DNA of 64,000 nt from Orientallactaga sibirica (GCA_036365145.1 JAEOAD010000031.1:10698001-10762000); one strand, 5' to 3'; shown: positions 24,019-35,735, numbered from the stretch's first letter. Program-made: numbers and translations. The notes: generated from the letters alone by a model not told the origin.

Positions 24019-24285
24019 GGAACAGATTTTACATTTCTACATGATCAGGCAAAATTCTGTAAACAAGAATACTTCATGCTGTGAGAATCATATAAAATTC
24101 ACATTTCAGTGTCCACAAATAAGGATCTATTAAAGTACAGTTGCATTTGCTCACTTGCAACTTGTCTCTTGCTGGTTTCATACTATGAATGGCAAAGTTC
24201 ATAAGCAATGACAGAAACTGTCCTATAAAGTCTGAAACTTTACTACTGACCTCTGCTCTCTCCTTACTCAGTGAAAATCTTTATT
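23698..24285 (+). repeat. Old hAT-type DNA transposon interrupted by a SINE
   Basis: Left half caggggttcacatactatca, gtggcccacacctattttca and tatagcctatgaaaaaagtg; right half resumes after the SINE with ttttacatttctacatgatc and cacatttcagtgtccacaaa, ending near 24285. The wording matches the widespread mammalian non-autonomous element that starts 'caggggttggcaaactatgg'. Subfamily not assigned. Confidence 0.55.
23767..24016 (+). repeat. B2-like SINE, type II
   Basis: Flanked by the duplication aaaaaagtggaacag at 23752-23766 and 24011-24025. It contains a private 19-base duplication around ccagcggttccaatttcc. The CTCF-like motif at 23904-23921 has lost its CpG (gggggtgc). Confidence 0.93.
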
Positions 24286-25130
24286 ATGAATATAAAAAGA
24301 AATATTACATAAGAAGAGAGAAAATAAAACAGAAAAAATTAAAGTTTGTGTCCTTTCAACTCACAGCAAGTAGAATGAATGTGGCACAGCACCAGGGACA
24401 GGTAAATGGTCAGATTCTAAACAATGCTGTCACCACAAAACCCTCCATTAATGAGACCTGAAAATTCATAAGAACTGAAAATCCTTCTTCAACTATACCA
24501 ATGGAAGCAGACCCAAAGCATAAGGTATGGAGATTTCCCCCAGTAAGACCCAAATCCATTCCATGGCTCCATAAAATACCCACACCAATCAGGGCTGGGA
24601 GTAAAGAGGCAGGGACGGAAGTGCCCTATTAAGCCCTAAGTTAGAAGCAAAGCTCCACATTCCCCTGTTTCTACCTGGGTGTAATGCTAGTTACAGGATT
24701 CTTCCAGATTCTGTTCTTTGACCTGAAAATGAGACATGCTGACCAACCAGGAGTAGTCTCTCTGCCTTAACTCCTAAAATTACAGGAAAAATGACAAGAA
24801 GAAAGGACTGGGAAAGAAGAGGGGATAGGCGAATCCACAGACATTTGATTTCATGGATAACAGCTTGCTCCTTAGCTTCATGAGGAGCTCTGCAACAAAG
24901 AAACATGCAAGTAGCCACACAGAAGCTAGTCATGAATATTAGCTGCAAAAAAGGTGTGGTTAGAACAGCCAGCACCTTCATAACACTGCACTCCAATAAA
25001 TGAGGCTTCTTTATCAGTCATATACTTCAAACATTTCAGGATGATACAGGTCTCTTTAGCAAATATGGTAACTTTAACTTTAAAAAATGCCACTTAGTCC
25101 TTGAAAGAACAAAAATAGTTGCACTGTCAA
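24286..25130. other. Intron without recognised features
   Basis: Includes a 101-codon open frame on the minus strand (24996-24691) without splice context or recognisable domain; treated as chance. Confidence 0.5.
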
Positions 25131-25133
25131 TGG

Positions 25134-25282
25134 GCATGGTGGTGTACGCCTTTCATCCCAGCTCTTGGGAGGCAGAGGTAGGAGGATGACTGTGAGTTTT
25201 AGGCCAGCCTGGGTCTACAGAGTGAATTTAAGGTCAGCCTGGGCTAGCGTGAGACTCCACCTTGGAAAAAAATAAAAAATTG
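25134..25282 (+). repeat. B1 SINE
   Basis: Full-length: atgggcatggtggtgtacgc ... ggctagcgtgagactccacc, A-rich tail. Confidence 0.9.
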
Positions 25283-25452
25283 TTCACTATCAAGTCTAGC
25301 CAAGGAAATCTGACTTTCTAAAGGCCCGTGTGAGTTCAATAACTTATTTCTCTATTTTCTCAATGTTCTTCTTTGACTAAAATCAAATTTAAACTCAGAG
25401 TACACTATCCTTTCAACAACCTTGAGTGTCCTTGCTTTAAAAGTTAATAGTA

Positions 25453-25655
25453 CTCAAGAGATGGCTTAGCTGTTAAGGCATATGTCTGCAAAGCCAAAGG
25501 ACCCCAGTTTGAATCCCCAGAACCCACAAAAGCCAGATGCACAAGGTGGCACATCCATCTGGAGTTCATTTGCAGTGGCTGGAGGCACTGGCTCACCCAT
25601 TCTCTCACTCCCTCTCTCTGCCTCTTTCTCTCAAATAAATAAATAAATAAAAATA
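25453..25655 (+). repeat. B2-like SINE (generic type)
   Basis: Head tcaagagatggcttagctgt, body gccagatgcacaaggtggca, tail caaataaataaataaataaa. Confidence 0.92.
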
Positions 25656-25729
25656 AAAGTCAACAGTTTTAAACCAAAAGAAAAATAATCTAAAAACGAA
25701 CAAAGAATATTTTTGGTGAGTAAGGCAAT

Positions 25730-26628
25730 TCCACCACTAGCTACATGAAAACATGTATACATAAACTTATACATATATGTCCACAGAAGCAGTGTTATTT
25801 TTAATAGCCCAAAACTGGAAACATTCCAAATACACACTGGAATGCTGTCCATGTACAAAATAGAATACTACCTGGCAATAAAAGAAAGTTAAATAACAAT
25901 CACTGCTACAACACAAGGAAAATTCAAAATACTATGCTAAGTAATGAAACTGGGCAAAAAAGAGCACATATTGTGTAGTTCATTTACATGAAGTTCTTGA
26001 AGGGGCATGTGGTCATTTGGATGTATGGTCCCATAGACTCTGGTGTTTTGATTAAGAACTGAGCTTGTAACTTGGGTCTCCAGCAGTCCTGCTAGAGGTG
26101 GTGTCAATGGGGGGGTAGATCTTGGACTGTAGCCATAAGGTATGTTTGGGGGCATATCCGAGTCCAGTACTAAGGTGTGTGGAGAGCAGTTTTGGAGCTC
26201 TGGCTGTTTTGTGCTTGTTGGTGCTGGCTGTTGATAGTGGCTCTCTGATTGGATCTATGAAAGGAAGCAGCTTCTTCTACTATTCATTGTGTTCATTTAT
26301 ATTTATTTATTTATCTATTTATTTATGTATTTATAACCTCTTCCTCCCATAAAGTGTATCTTGTTGGATGTTTGTCCCAGCTAACTGCAACAGGGCAGAT
26401 ATAGAGAAAGTAGATTAGTGACCAACTGCCAGTAGCTGAAGGGCAAGAACAGGAGGGACCTGGTGAACATGAAGTTTCTTTTAGAGATGATAATAATGCA
26501 ATCATGTTAAGAATGTCAGCAGGGGCAACTGCACAACTCTGACTATATTAAAAACCACTGAACACATTTATTTGAATGGGTGAATTTGGAGGTATGTGAA
26601 TTTATCTCTAAAGCTGTTAGGCAAAGTT
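25730..26628 (+). repeat. Old L1 (L1M) 3' end split by a solo LTR
   Basis: Left piece 25730-26007: tccacagaagcagtgttatt, aatagcccaaaactggaaac, gaatactacctggcaataaa, actatgctaagtaatgaaac. Right piece 26393-26628: agaaagtagattagtgacca, actgcacaactctgactata, aaaaccactgaacac, tgaatttatctctaaagctg. Together they give the canonical 3' end of mammalian L1M elements, interrupted exactly by the LTR. Confidence 0.85.
26008..26392 (+). mobile_element. Solo LTR, MaLR-like
   Basis: Starts TGTGGTCATTTGGATGTATG and ends CTAACTGCAACA, so it has TG...CA termini. It is flanked by a perfect 5-base duplication, gggca at 26003-26007 and 26393-26397. No internal retroviral region or second LTR is present. Its ends resemble those of the LTRs at 43119 and 46144, but its middle is diverged. 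Confidence 0.85.
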
Positions 26629-27042
26629 TACTAAACTTTCTTTTCTTTGTCAGTAGCAACATTTTACATTTTAAATCACTACAACAGTTATAAAAAAAGG
26701 TAATGCTCACTTCTGATATAAAAACCCTTTTGTGGTCATTCTCATCAATGTGACATTGGAAGCATGGTGACAAATGTCAAAGTCTGTGTTCATGTGAAAA
26801 TGTCTCTCATTATTACCTTCATGGGAATTCATGGAGGAATGGCCATTCCAAAACTCTGCAGTGTGGTATGACCATCAATAAAGGGGCACATTCAATAACA
26901 CTCCCTCATTTCAGTAACAGAATAAGAGAAGCTGAAGACTACTGTTGTGCCCCTACCCTACAACAACAAATCAAGGTCATAAATCAGACATACTAACCAA
27001 GCCAAACCCACTCTGCTCACATAGACTATAGATACCACTCAC

Positions 27043-27134
27043 CGCCTGGGTCAGTGGGCCTTGCTTCATCTTGGGTGCAGTCTCTCCATTTCCTACAGCC
27101 ACCTCTTCACAAGGCACTTTAGTGTCTGGCATTT
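27043..27134 (-). CDS. AKAP13: AKAP13 short linker exon after the giant exon
   Basis: This 92-base exon begins with AA, which completes Glu with the G left over from the giant exon, and then encodes 30 codons ending in phase 0. The peptide runs MPDTKVPCEEVAVGNGET and ends APKMKQGPLTQA. The motifs EEVAVG and KMKQGP-TQA identify it as the AKAP13 exon that follows the RII-helix region. The acceptor is cctttgttctcttcag and the donor GCG followed by gtgagt. From memory the human exon is about 10 codons longer between the PD-K and EEVAVG blocks; the difference would be an in-frame deletion. The next exon of the gene was not found between here and base 1, so the following intron is at least 27 kb. 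Confidence 0.92.
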
Positions 27135-27612
27135 CTGAAGAGAACAAAGGGGTTACACAGTGAGTGCATTTGGAAGAGAAAAAGAAAAGGTTTCTGTGCC
27201 TTAGTATTTACATAAAGAACTCCAGATTTCAAGTGTTTTGTTTGTTTTTTCCATTAAATGGCAAAGTATCCTTGCACTGTCAGGAGCTTGAGGCGTTTCT
27301 GACCCTGAGTCTGAGCTACTCTTATCACAGGACTATTCCTTTAAATGAGTAGTAAGTTTCAACTCAATGTCTACCAAATGTCATTTTCACCATTGAAAAT
27401 CTATGATCATGGCACTAACTGCATGTGGAAAGTAAAGTAATAACCTATAAGGGCACATGCAGAGTAACAACTGAGATCAGGCAGTCCACCTTGGCCACCA
27501 TTAAAAAAGTAAGAGAGATTTGCACAACACAAAGCCTCTGGGATAAGTAGGGCTTTTAGAATCTATTATACATCCTGATCCAACTCATCCTTGCAACTGA
27601 GAAAATAGGACT

Positions 27613-27740
27613 TTTATTTTATTACATTTATTTTATTTTTTTAATTTATTTTATTTTATTTTATTATTTTATTACTATTCTATTCTATTCTATTCTATTC
27701 TATTTTATTTTATTTTATTTTATTTTATTTTATTTTATTT
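27613..27740 (+). repeat. (TTTTA)n microsatellite with TCTAT core
   Basis: Pentamer repeat interrupted by a run of ttctattctattctattcta; it is the expanded tail of the inverted B1 that follows. Confidence 0.95.
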
Positions 27741-27866
27741 TTTGAGGTAGGGTGTCACTCTAGCCCAGGCTGACCTGGACTTCACTATGTAGTCTCAGGT
27801 GGTGATCCTCCTCCCTCTGCCTCTCAAGTGCTGGGATTAAAGGCATGCACCACCACGCCCAGCTTA
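27741..27866 (-). repeat. B1 SINE
   Basis: Inverted, well preserved, ending caccaccacgcccagctt; about 15 bases of the middle (agggtggcctcgaactc) are missing. Confidence 0.92.
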
Positions 27867-30634
27867 TTTTTTATTTTATTTTAAAGTCAAAAACATCATC
27901 ATCATCATCATCCTAGCAACTCCTTTTCTTAGGAAAAAAGACTGTTTTACATGTTTTCTCAAGAATTATACAATTTTTCACTGCTGGCCATACTCAACAG
28001 ACCCACAGTTGTGGTTTTTGTTACTTGGCCTCCACGTGATCAAGCAAATACAGGAAGTGATAAAAAGCATGGTCAAGGCAAATTTAGGCTTCTACCACTT
28101 CTTTAACAGGGAAAGACAACTAAATAGTCAAGATTCATTGTACTACAAGTACCAATGGAGCTGTCATTTCTTGTCCATGTGGCTCTTACTTACCTATAAT
28201 GCTAGTCCTGTAACAATGAGAAAAGTAAAGAGGTTTCTTCCACCAAAAAATAAATTACATTAAGATCTCCTCTAGCAGCATGAGTGACCTGATCAAAGGT
28301 CTCCTTGATTTGGATAAGTTGCATTCCTATAAATAAGCATTTGTGGCTCTTTGTTCTTTGCCTTTAGAATTATACAATCTTACCAGTAATTTACAAATGA
28401 GTGGACAAATTTGCTTGCCCAGAGAATCAAAACCTGTTAAAATCACTAATTTTTTTTAAAAAGTATATGAGTAAGTAATTCTTTTACAGTACCCCTTGGA
28501 CAAAACATTTCTAAGTGACTCAGAATAACTATGGGGTGGAGGGGGAGATAACTTTTATTCTTCTGGGGTTGTGATTTTTTGACACAGCCTAATTTTCCTA
28601 TACCTATGAACAGAAAATATGTATCTTGGCAAGTAAATGGCAGTCACAACAGTAAACAATGATTACTGAGACCTGAGGAGTGTAAATAGTACAGCTTAGC
28701 CAAGCACCAACTACACACAGTGATGTTTTTGATGAGGCAAGGATCATGTTCTCTTCTTTCTACTGGCTCTTCCCATCAGCAGCTAAACCTATGTCTTCTC
28801 ACTCATAAAAGAAGACAAGACAGCTACAATTCATGAATGGAATGCAAACCTTACAGAAAATACCATTTGGCTATGAGATCACACTCAGGTGCTTTTTCTC
28901 TTAGGCAATGTGACCAGGGACTTTCCTCAACCCTGGCTATTTCATGAAGAAAGTACCCATTTCTTCACCACTGGCTACTTTTATTTTGTAATCGGAGACA
29001 AGGAGCACCAATCCTATTATGACTTCTTTTGGTAGCCAAACAAGTAACTCATCTCCAAAAAATATACCCACCTAAAACCCATATCAAAATTTCTCATCTT
29101 CTTTCTTAAAATTTTAAAATTATAAACATCATTTTTTAGTATCTTTACTACAGCTGTGTATTACTTAAGATCAGGCCTGAAATTCTTCCTTTTTCTCATT
29201 AAGCACTACAGACACAAATCTGACAGAGTTCATAGTTATTCAAGTTAAAATTCTGACCACAGAAACAGAAGGATAAATAATTCTAGACTGGGTGGCCAAA
29301 GAGCACCCAAATGAAAAGAACATAGCTAGGCATCAACTTACAGCCACTCCCATGTTTCTGAATGTAAGTCTGCCAGGGCCCCCAAAATAGACTTGTTGTT
29401 GTGCCTTATTTTAAAAACTAGAGACCTCATTTAAATTTTGAGATGGTAGTCAATCTAAAACATTAATAAATCTAAAAACGCAGAAATCACCAAAAATTCT
29501 TCCTCAGGTTCCTTAAATCACTCACCTGAGGTGGAGATTAAAACAACTAAAAATACTTTATTAGGGAAATAACCATTGTGTTTAGATTGTTCTTCTTCCT
29601 AAGTAACTTATTATTTTTCATTCTTTTAAGCACCCACACTCCTAAGATAGTTTACACTTAAAAGCACTGCCAAGTTAAACATAGCAGCAAAAAGTAAATA
29701 AATAAGAACAAAACAGGGTACCTCTTACCTACAAAAGCGTAGGAGCAGACATGGAGACAGGTCCTCTGTCTATAGCTGGTAGCAGGTGGTGTTATAAAAG
29801 TACACATCCAACTGACCTTTAAGAACTTCAGAAGAAAAGACCGAGACCAATTCTGACTCCAGTTTCAGCTTTAGTCTCAACCCCAGTAAAAAGTTTTATT
29901 CGGATAGTTTATTTCCACTGAGCAATAGTGGTTTCTCTTTGCTGTCTCTGGACATGATTACCCATACACGGAACAGGCTGCTGTGTGAGCAATCTGCTCT
30001 GTGCAGCTGCTTCACCAAGATAAGCAGACACACGGTCTGCCCAGTGACAGCAGCTCAGCAGACTGGGCTTGGGCGGAAATCCTGCATCCTATCCCTTGTG
30101 CTGTGCAGGGTCCTGAATTCCCAGACTCTGCCCAAAAGCAACAGGCAATGAGCCTGCAGGTCTGTTCCTCAGGCAGGAAAAGGAGGGAGCACACCCACGG
30201 CAACTTAACCAATGACCTAATACCATTTTGTATGTTGGTTTAAAACTGTACCTAAAGCTGTTCACTGAACCACTCAGACTTAAAATTTTCTCAGAATGAA
30301 AGACATTCTTTTCAGCATTATGCTCTATGATTCTAAAGAAAGAGGCTAATTGCCTTCATTATTTAATAGTGTCTGAGATCTAGGTACTGTTTTCCAGGTT
30401 TGTAATGGTTCCAATGTGACAGAGTAATTGTAGGCTTTAAACAATCAAGCTATGAGTCTATAACACAGGAAGTAAAATCTGTCCAACCCAAAATGTCACT
30501 CCTGATGGTAGTGACTACTAACTTGGCAACTTATACCAGTGAGCAAGCAAGACCTTCAAAACAACAAAGATGTCTGTATTTTTAACAGTGCATCAGTTTC
30601 TTAAACTACTATTTTTATATCCTGATTTTCTTAC

Positions 30635-33600
30635 CTGTTGCCCATTTGGATCTGTGAATAGGAAAAATAATCTTCTCTGGTTCCTCCCTTGTAACAAGAC
30701 ATCCTGTAAGGTTCCTGGTGGCTTCTTCATGAGTACTGTCCTTTTGCAGGCTCTTCCCTAGGGCAAAAGCACTCACGCCCTCTGCAGAAGCATTCTTAAG
30801 TTGTTCGGTCTGAGAACCTGATTCAGGACTATACAGTGATACGTCACTGATTTTTCCTTCAGCTATCAGCACTCTGGAGGCCTTGACTTGCTCAATGACA
30901 GCCTTCACTATACGAGTGGCAGTCTCCTCTATGGGGTCTGCTCCCTTAGGCACATGCACAGCTTGGTCTGAGGCCATGCAATGTAGAGAAGTGACACTAC
31001 TTTCATTTCCCTGGGCTGAGGCCTGGGTGACTTGTTTCATACCTGCTGGGAAGGTCCTGTCAGGGAGAACTGAAAGCCCAGTCTCTGTAGGGAGCTCCTG
31101 GACAAGAGGTTGCAGTACTTCATCATCCTCTTGGGTCTCTTTGGAGTCACCTCCACAGCTGAGATTTGCTCCCTCCTGCTTCCCTTCCTTGCAGTCAAGA
31201 GGTATCATCTTCAAAGCTGAAGCTCCTTGTATGCCAGTCACACATTTGTCTGGTGAATTTCCTGGCACACACATAGTCAGAGTCTTCTCCCGGTCCAACA
31301 AAAATTCTGAAATTGGGATGTCTTTGGTATGATGTAATGTACCTTTCCTTCTAGGTTTAGCAGCTTCTAAAGCATTAACCACTACAACATCCACTGTCAC
31401 ATTTTTGCTTACCTCACAAACACTATTTTGCCCTTGAGACTGAGTATTCTTTACTCCACCACATACCATGTCAGACCCACTTGACAGAAGACTTGGAAAT
31501 GGAGATGAGATATTTGGTTCTGTACTTAAGGCTTCTTGCTTTGAGTCTGCAGTCAGACTTGCTCCTGGTAGCATAGGGCTCTGTGGGGCCCCACCTTCAG
31601 TCAGTAGTGAGACCTGTGTAGCCACTTCCTTGTTATGCTTGGGTTCTGTCTTCAGACAGGCAGAGGGTGTGCCCAATGAGTTATTGTGTGGTGGTGCTTT
31701 ATCCTCAGCACAGACCGCTGAAACAGGATTTTCACAGAATCTAGGTGTCTCTTGCCCAGGAGGTGGTATTCTCTGCTGTTCCTGTGATGTTCCCAAACAA
31801 AGTGTGTCTTCCTTAATGGAGAAACATGACATTGCTTTATCCTTGTCTTCTTTTTCTTGAACTGCAGAGCTTTCTGAAATCACCAGAAGTTTTCCTTCTT
31901 CAGGCAGAATTGAGTCAGAGACCAAAGAGGCTTTATCCACACTTGGTAAAGGAGAGTCTGTCACCTCAAAAGTTGCTATGCAGCCCGGATCCTCTTGCTC
32001 CCCACTAAGGCCTACAGGATTAGTGTTCCCCATGATGGACTGAAGTGCTCCAGTAGACAAGGGTGTGAACAGACCTGCTTCTTGGTCTTCCACAAGCTGT
32101 TTATCAAGACCATTCGAATCTCCTCCAGCTAGGACATCTCCACTAACTATAATTCTATGTTGTTCAGGAGTTACTGTTCCCTTTTCTTTCTGGGAGGGGA
32201 CAAGAGAAAGTGCGTCATCTTTGGTTACTGATTCACTGCCAGGACTGCTTGCCAGAGAGAAAGTGCTGTCTGATAGCACCAGTTCTTTTTCAGCTTGAGG
32301 GACAACTGGAGACAGATGTGAAACAACCTCAAGCACATTTAGGAACGGCGTATCTTGTTTCAAATCTTTTTCTTGTTCCTTTTTATTCAAAACACTGAGA
32401 GGACTAAACTCCGTACATTCCTGACTATCTCTCATAAGGTTAGAAGTGACAGTATCAGCATGTGGGTCTTCCGGGCAGAGGGCAGTGCACAGGTCTTCCA
32501 TATTTGGCTGCCCTGTTAGGTTTTCAGGCTGGTTGTCACTATAATGTTTTACAACCATCTCACTACTAGAAGTCACTGTGTCCTGTTGACATGCAGACTC
32601 AGGACAAAGTTTACCAGCCCCAGCTGTAGAACCAAGCAATGATTGGCTATTTTGGCTTTGAGCATGAGATGAATTTGATTCTTGTTTCTGGCTTGGCATC
32701 ACATCTTCTTTGAGGCCAGAAAAGGTTAAATCCAAAGGTGATGTGGTCTCACATGGGCCTGATGCATCTGAAATTTTTCTTGCTACAGTTGAAGATGCCA
32801 AAGAGTCCCAATCACCTGGGCCACCATCTCTCACCTCACAGCTTCTCAGCTGTCTTTCCATTCCTGTTTTCTCAGAGGGAATTTCTCCACGGCTCAATTC
32901 AAGTGAAGACTCAACAGAAGGCCTGTTATCAGTGAGGGTGCTGATGGCACAGGCAGATTTTGGAAGCCTGGACTTAACCACAGGTTCACTTACGATTTTA
33001 ACATCAGAGCTCCCAGCTGTGCTAATGCTAGAATTCTCACATCTTTTCTTTGTACTTTCTCCTGCTTGAAGCTCACTAATCTGGGTAGTGGCAGCAAGGT
33101 TCATGAGACTCTGTTCCATGTCTCCTAAACTTTCTGGAACACTAGCAATTGTTGAACTGTTTGCCAATTCCCTTCCAGAGGAATTCTGGGATGTACCTAG
33201 CCCTGTGACCAAGTCTCCCTGCAGCACACTGTCTCTGTGGCTCCCAGAATCTTGATCGGAGACCACTCTAGCTTTTGCTCCAGTTTTTTCATTTCTGTTT
33301 CCATAGGATGGCAGAATGTCAGCATCCTTTACTCCACAGTCAAGTATGCTTTGAAGGCAGCTGTCTTGATCACAAACAGACTCATAGTCCATAACACATA
33401 TTGATTCCATCTCTTCCGCTTTTGTCTCCATGCCTTTATTTTTCCTCCTACGAGGAGAGTGTGAATTTTCTTCTTCAACCACACTTGACAAATCACAGCA
33501 ACTTTCAATCTTCCCCACAGGGCTCCCTTGGCAGCATGGAGCACTCTTACTCACTTCAGAAGCAGCAAGCTGCAGGTGGTCTGTGTGTTCTGAGGCACAG

Positions 33601-33704
33601 GGAAACAATGGGCCATCTGTTTCTGGGGCACTGGGCAGACCAGACGAGTCTTGTGTTGTCACCATTAAAGGCATAAGACTGTCCATCTCCTGGATGTTTG
33701 TTTT
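30635..33704 (-). CDS. AKAP13: AKAP13 giant exon with PKA-anchoring helix
   Basis: The exon has 3,070 bases: 1,023 full codons and one extra G. It starts KTNIQEMDSLMPLM and the last full codons read SKWAT before gtaagaaa. The acceptor is tgatttcttcatag. The protein is Ser-, Glu- and Thr-rich with few hydrophobic runs, as expected for the long disordered middle of AKAP13. Recognisable blocks include CCDLSSVVEEEN, QDSCLQS, SDSTFSLASSPGSESVTKDD, VSLLTEGGAPQS and the amphipathic RII-binding helix near the end (annotated separately). The methionine at 33686 lies inside the exon and is not a start. Reading past the donor gives six codons and a stop at 30615-30617, so retention of that intron would truncate the protein. 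Frame is uninterrupted; no sign of pseudogenisation. Confidence 0.97.
30876..30932 (-). other. AKAP13: RII-binding (PKA-anchoring) amphipathic helix of AKAP13
   Basis: These 57 bases encode IEETATRIVKAVIEQVKAS, preceded by GADP. This is the segment known from the human protein as the Ht31 helix, which docks on the dimerised RII subunits of PKA. The hydrophobic face (I, A, I, V, A, V, I, V, A) is kept with the right spacing. Compared with the human helix as I remember it, there are changes at polar positions: a basic Lys where human has Asp (RIVKAV), Thr-Ala-Thr for Ala-Ala-Ser, and Pro instead of Leu just before the first Ile. Confidence 0.92.
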
Positions 33705-34151
33705 CTATGAAGAAATCAAAAAGACTTTACAAAGGTGCCCCTAAGAAAAAAAATGTCACTAATACCTGTAAGCAAATACCTATATGACAGAGTTCACTGA
33801 TTTTCTGGCCCTTATATTGTCACACATGGTGTGCTGATCTAAACCAACACAAACTAACTTTTCTTTCTGTTACCACTGTTTTTTCTCATATCTATGTATA
33901 CATTTGAGATGTTAAAAATTGCTTAGAATACACCCAGTGGCTGATTTCCATACTTTAAACTTATTCCAGAAAGTAGACTAAAATTAAGCCTCAAAAATCT
34001 TGTTTATAAAAAGCACCATAAATATCTTTGAAAATGAGTAGCTGAAAAAGATATGTAATATAGGGCTAGTTACATGGGTAGAGTTTACTTGCATCTGCCT
34101 CATATTAAATTAATAAGTAAAATCAAATCCTAGGATTGTGATATGACTCCA

Positions 34152-34455
34152 TGTCTAAAGCTCTTATTTGCAAAGCTTGTCAACCCAAGTTCAATCCCCA
34201 AACAACCACAGAATGCTAGACACAAAGTGACACAAGTACCTGTGATCCCAATGCTTTAGGACAATAGGAGGAGTTAGGAGAATATGACACTCCAGAGCCA
34301 GCTAGATTGGTGTTCATTTGCAGCAACAAGAGACCTTGTCTAAGAGAAGGTGAAGGAAGAGCACAGATACACCTATAGTGTCCTCTGACCTCCACAAGTG
34401 TACCATGGAAGGACATGCCCATACATAAACACAGTTCTTTTTTTTTTTTTTTTTT
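34152..34455 (+). repeat. B4-type SINE
   Basis: Head actccatgtctaaagctctt, box B caagttcaatccccaa, right end gtgtcctctgacctccacaa and an A/T-rich border (the run at 34438-34456 is T). Diverged. Confidence 0.6.
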
Positions 34456-34505
34456 TAAATTCCTAAATAGTGTCACAAACTTTTTTCAGACACAAGATAC
34501 AGCCA

Positions 34506-34650
34506 AGCTGGGCATGGTGGTGCACACTTTTAATCCCAGTTCTCAGGAGGCAGAGGTAGGAGGATCCCTGTGAGTTCGAGGTCATCCTGAGACTACATAG
34601 TGAATTCTAGGTCAGCCAGGGTTAGAACAAGACCTTACCAAAAATAAAGA
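34506..34650 (+). repeat. B1 SINE
   Basis: Full-length: gctgggcatggtggtgcaca ... tgagactacatagtgaattc, aacaagaccttaccaaaaat. Confidence 0.92.
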
Positions 34651-34972
34651 AGGAAAAGATGAAGCCAGATGGCCCTACGTCATAAATGTTTACTGGGGAG
34701 TTAATGTACTGTCCTTTAATCCTTACATACATTCAACCCAACCTAGGTCAACTATTTTAATAATTTTAGCAGTGGCACAATTGATACCATTTCCATTTTT
34801 GATAAAATCATTACTTCCCATGTCCAATACTAAGTATTGGTTAAATGAGAACATATAAAATAAATACCTAACTTTTAAACTGTCAGAGAGCACTGTTGCT
34901 TGAGTCATTTCAAGCAAGTCATTTCAAAAATGGCTTTTGCAACCTTAAAGGGTTAGTTTTGGTTTGCTAATT

Positions 34973-35105
34973 TGTTTTTTTGAGATAGGGTCTCCCTATA
35001 GCCTAAATGGCTTAGAATTTCCTATGAGGACCATGTTTTCTCAAATTTGTTGTGATCTTTCTGCTTTGGCCTCCTTAGGATCACAGACAAGTGCCACCAT
35101 GCCTT
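34973..35105 (-). repeat. B1 SINE, diverged
   Basis: Inverted: tttttgagatagggtctccc ... gacaagtgccaccatgcctt; central part poorly preserved. Confidence 0.75.
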
Positions 35106-35293
35106 GTTTAGAGCTTATTTATTTGGTTGTGTGTATGTAGGTATGCATGTGTGTGTAGACAAGTACATACATGTGTGTACACCTAGTTCCATTGCTGCTA
35201 CAAATGGTTTTACACGGGTGGTTGGAGAACTAAATCAAGGCTAGCAGGCTTTGTAAGCAAGTGCCTTTAATCACTGAATATCACCTTAGCCCT
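35106..35293 (-). repeat. B2-like SINE, diverged
   Basis: Inverted: gtgtgtatgtaggtatgcat tract, ccattgctgctacaaatggt, tggttggagaactaaatcaa, aagtgcctttaatcactgaa. The GA-rich part has been replaced by a GT-rich run. Confidence 0.7.
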
Positions 35294-35455
35294 ACTTTTA
35301 ATTTTAAACAAATACACCCAAAAGAAAGGAATGGTTAGGATAATCATGGTCCATTTACCTGATAGAAGAAATTAACTGCTATAATATAAACTATGAGGAC
35401 TATAGCAGAAGCAGAAAAAAATATAAAACAAAGTTGGAAAAATAGATTTTCAGTT

Positions 35456-35675
35456 AGAGAGCTAGGAGATAGCTCAATGGGTAAAGTGTTTGCCACAGAA
35501 GCATGAAGACATGAGCTTGGATCTCTAGCACTCAATATAAAAGCTGGGTTTAACAGAAGTCTGTACCTTTAATTCCAGCAATCCCAATTTCTGGCCTTTA
35601 CATGCAGGAGCACACATATATGCCCACTCATATGTAAACCTGAATACATATACACCAAAAAAATTTAGTTGACAA
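35456..35675 (+). repeat. B4/B3-type SINE, diverged
   Basis: Head gagctaggagatagctcaat, ggtaaagtgtttgccacaga, then tctagcactcaatataaaag and a right end rich in caca/tacata. Confidence 0.6.
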
Positions 35676-35735
35676 AATAAATCCTTCATTTCTTAAAAAA
35701 ATTAGTTTACCAAAGGTTATAAAATTATGCAAAAA

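Larger units (their letters stand above)
27135..30634 (-). other. AKAP13: AKAP13 intron between the giant exon and the short linker exon
   Basis: Contains a TTTTA microsatellite, one B1 copy and a (CAT)n run near 27893-27915. From about 27,870 to the giant exon there are no SINEs. A GC-richer block at about 29930-30210 is open in several frames on both strands without matching splice sites. Confidence 0.75.

Noticed and set aside
24691..24996. 101-codon minus-strand open frame rich in Leu, Phe and Cys
   Set aside because: Membrane-like composition is common in chance frames from A/T-rich DNA; no splice borders or known motif.
30883..31332. 149-codon open frame on the plus strand
   Set aside because: It lies wholly inside the AKAP13 giant exon on the opposite strand; together with similar frames at 31468-31860 and 32710-33069 it is a shadow of the coding strand.
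33684..33686. ATG at 33686 as translation start of a 1,023-residue protein
   Set aside because: The frame continues upstream to a good acceptor at 33705 and joins the preceding AKAP13 exon in phase, so this is an internal methionine.
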